Assembly (NCBI GenBank): GCA_942159475.1
Contig: OW804100.1
Coordinates: 12,150,646-12,214,645, forward strand
Origin: Sthenelais limicola
Taxonomy: Eukaryota > Annelida > Polychaeta > Phyllodocida > Sigalionidae
DNA length: 64,000 nucleotides
Reading direction: 5' to 3'
A program made the translations under genes and the position numbers. This document shows positions 61,617-64,000 of the stretch, piece by piece. Positions within the stretch are counted from its first letter, which is position 1. Each line of letters starts with the position of its first letter. A model generated the notes under the pieces. That model saw only the letters and a program-made list of their open reading frames with translations. It did not search any database and was not told the origin of the DNA.

Positions 61617-61904
61617 GATTTTACTGTGGGGCACTATCAATTGAAAGGTTGCAAAAATGACTTAATCTTAGGCCTATCTTATCTTGAATTAAGGCAGAAC
61701 TTTAAGGTAGTCCATGTATACGACTAGTTTGCCACCTGACCGCTCTTGTACTAGGCCTACTACTACGTACTCTATCCCTCCAGTGCCTCTCGTCTCCACC
61801 TCTCCCTCCAGTCTCTCTCATGGTCCTGCACCGCCACAACGCCACAGAGCCGCATACTCACACACTCACACTCACACTCCTCCTCCTCGCCACTCACAAC
61901 AACT

Positions 61905-61918
61905 TCAAACATGGCGGA
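61905..61918 (+). promoter_or_regulatory. YY1-like motif at the start codon
   Basis: CAAACATGGCGGAG matches the AAnATGGCGG consensus that often overlaps the start codon of TATA-less housekeeping genes. Occupancy is inferred only. Confidence 0.4.
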
Positions 61919-62108
61919 GACGAGGAGCTGTGTGGTGGACGAGCTGGGACCCCATCCACCACCTCCTCCGCCACCACCACCTTGCTCAGAGGATAAGCTT
62001 TCAGAAATGGTTGGTCAGCAGGATGAGTCTAGTGAGTCCGAAGGAGAAACGGAGCCTACTAAGTCTTTCCACAGGAGAATCTCTACTAATAAGGAACTTA
62101 AGACTACG
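61911..62108 (+). CDS. First coding exon of an unidentified proline/acid-rich protein
   Basis: ATG at 61911 in context AACATGGCGG (A at -3, G at +4) opens 66 codons ending at donor ACG|GTGAGT, phase 0. The peptide has a run of nine prolines (residues 16-24), an acidic segment ESSESEGE, and HRRIS, a PKA-type phosphorylation consensus, near residue 54. No signal peptide or membrane segment, so an intracellular regulatory or scaffold protein is likely. The pyrimidine- and CpG-rich 5' side suits a housekeeping promoter. I do not recognise the family. Confidence 0.75.
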
Positions 62109-63156
62109 GTGAGTGGGAGTTTTCTGTCACTGGGTGTGAGAGAGGACTGTGTGTGTCTCACCATAGTCTATAGCATCTGTCCATGGGACGACTGTACGGG
62201 GGTCGTGTCGTGTCGGAGACCGGTAATGGGGGGAGTTGTAGCCGGGAGTTGAGTGGAGGGAGTGCCGTACTGCCCGTAGAGGTTGGAGAGGCACGAGCCG
62301 AGAGGTTCCCGGCCTCTAGAATCTGTGTGTATTCTGAGAGAATACTAGAGTGACAACTGGTAAAGAAGTGTGGAAGAGCTGACTTGCTGTCTCTGCTTCT
62401 CTTTTTCCTCCTCACTGAGAAGTTGAGTTGGCTGACTGGACAGAATAGAAGGTTGTGTAGACAGTAGGTATACTGTGTTGGGACTTCGGTGCCTATGTAT
62501 TATGGGAGCGGGGGTTGGGGGTTGGGTGGGTGGGGGATCCAGGGATGGGGGGGTGGGGGGGGGCTAAGGAACCCCTCCCCAACCCCCGCCAATCCTTGAG
62601 AATTGATGTGTGTCTAAATGTGACTTAAAATGGATGGACATTTTCCATTCATCCTGAGAATGGTAGATTTATTCATCATAATTTAATGCGGTGAATGAGC
62701 AATTATTCTTGCGTTTATTATTGTTATTAATCGTCTATTATAGTTATTGATTGTCTGGGCAGATATTGTACCAGTGAATTAAAATGATACAAGATCAGAT
62801 TGCAATCATCTATCATTACTTACTGATGTGATCATTTGTCAGTGGTGGGGCCATGTTGTCAGTTGTTGGGCCATGTTGTCAGTGGCCATATTGTCAGTGA
62901 TGGCAATGTTGCCATATTGTCAGTGTCGGGACATCTTTATTTCACTAAGTAACCCCACACTCTGTTATAAACAGGTTTCCCTGGGGTAACCCCATATATA
63001 CTCTTACATGAATATGTATAATAATTTTATATACCAATATCTACAGCTTACAATATCAATAAATAATTCTTTATTTAGCAAGATAGGTTGACAGATAGGT
63101 TATGTGCTTCTGAGTGTAGCCTCCCAGTGTATGCCTTTGGTGGGCAAACATCTCTA

Positions 63157-63363
63157 CAGTCTAGGCCCAAAGTTGAGAGAGTCCCTTCAAACGAAGGGAA
63201 CGCCTCTCGTCTCAAACCGCAAAGTGCCATCATAATTCCATTAAGACCGCAAAATGTCATTATATTCCCATTAAAACGCCGAGTGTCAGTCTTAGGCGAG
63301 GAGACCGACTAGCGAAGCAGGCTGACATACCATTCTTATCTGATCTGAGGGTTTGGACCTAGA
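63157..63363. mobile_element. MITE family E copy 2
   Basis: About 207 bases bounded by CAGTCTAGGCCCAAA and GTTTGGACCTAGA, with the internal GAGAGTCCCTTCAAACG and CATTCTTATCTGATCTGAGG stretches shared with 61,421. Confidence 0.8.
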
Positions 63364-63449
63364 GTATCTGCTAATTGTTGAAGCTTGAGAAGGTAACTAT
63401 GTGTCTTTATACTGAGCTACCTTTACATCTGAAGGTGGCTGTAAGTTAT

Positions 63450-63479
63450 ACCAACGAGAGTACATGTACTCTCGTTGGT
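63450..63479. repeat. 30-bp perfect palindrome
   Basis: ACCAACGAGAGTACA followed directly by its reverse complement. Shares CAACGAGAGTA with the hairpin at 19,918-19,962. Confidence 0.95.
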
Positions 63480-63836
63480 TATACAGGCTCTGGGGAGAGG
63501 GTACCTCTACTCAGATGCCTTTACAACAAGAGTAGATTAATTAGAAAGAGTCTTCTTACCATATCTATATCAAAAAGAATTACAGACCATTATGCAATTT
63601 ATTATTAAATATACCCCACCGTTTTCCCTTTAAAAAGCGTAGTAATACTATTATAATTGATATATTTTATTTTTCGAAAATTGCGAATACAATATCTACT
63701 CACTGAGACCATATATACACTGCTTGTAGCTAAGGGCAAATTGATATCTTGACTTTATGTAATGAAGAAATATTTTCGGATTTGTTTTACATGTTTTCCA
63801 ATTGTGCAAATTTTAACTTATTTTTTTCTTTACTAG

Positions 63837-63905
63837 TATACTCTGTCTCAAGCCTTGCTGATACCAAGTACCTTTAAGAGCGGCGGGGCAGTCACACTGC
63901 TCCAG
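63837..63905 (+). CDS. Candidate second coding exon of the plus-strand gene
   Basis: Acceptor TTTTTTTCTTTACTAG, then 23 open codons (YTLSQALLIPSTFKSGGAVT and LLQ) to CAG|GTAGTG, phase 0 at both ends, which fits the donor at 62108. The donor is weak; reading on gives ten more codons and a stop. No homology recognised. Confidence 0.4.
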
Positions 63906-64000
63906 GTAGTGCAGACATTCAAGTGGTCAGTGCACTAAAGTGCTGGTGTAGGATGATACATGGTGCCAAGTATTAATGTTTAAATCATAATATAATGCAG

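Larger units (their letters stand above)
62109..63836 (+). other. Putative intron 1 of the plus-strand gene
   Basis: CpG-richer at its 5' end. A G-rich stretch at 62,505-62,570 has many runs of four or more G. Tandem-like GGCCATGTTGTCAGT phrases occur at 62,846-62,930. It contains MITE E copy 2 and a 30-bp palindrome. Confidence 0.5.

Overview
This is an AT-rich piece of animal nuclear DNA. Evidence: multi-exon genes with GT-AG introns, a collagen, a solute carrier, a eukaryotic initiator-type tRNA, microsatellites and many short inverted-repeat transposons. I see no bacterial operons, Shine-Dalgarno sites or CRISPR. An invertebrate (marine deuterostome or lophotrochozoan) seems likely from the compact introns, the abundant MITE-like elements and the CGCG-rich MITE. 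The species cannot be named from the sequence.

Layout. (1) 43-17,029, minus strand: the 5' part of a secreted extracellular-matrix protein. A TATA box is followed by a 5-codon first exon, a signal-peptide exon, two nearly identical von Willebrand factor A (VWA) domains and 13 exons of uninterrupted Gly-X-Y collagen. The gene runs off the left edge. The 18 coding exons seen (1,253 codons) keep frame at every junction. (2) 17,030-24,524: intergenic, AT-rich, with purine-rich and repeat tracts and one degenerate initiator tRNA-Met. (3) 24,525-47,781, minus strand: a complete 11-exon SLC22-type organic ion transporter (521 residues), with frame kept at every junction. Its introns hold most of the interesting repeats: a 3.6-kb foldback element, a 1.9-kb element with terminal inverted repeats and an iterated 15-bp motif, nested MITEs and a palindromic minisatellite. 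A CpG-rich patch near 59,000 with a minus-strand splice donor is a candidate distal 5' non-coding exon. (4) 47,782-61,420: no convincing coding exon, several MITEs. (5) 61,911 onward, plus strand: the first coding exon of an unidentified proline/acid-rich intracellular protein, with a candidate second exon at 63,837.

The three genes do not form a pathway. The collagen and the transporter are head-to-tail on the minus strand, and the third gene diverges from the putative transporter promoter. I found no new multi-gene system. The points most worth a second look are the near-identical VWA duplication with a 19-bp intronic micro-inversion, the collagen's almost complete lack of Glu and Lys, and the two unusual intronic elements of the transporter gene.
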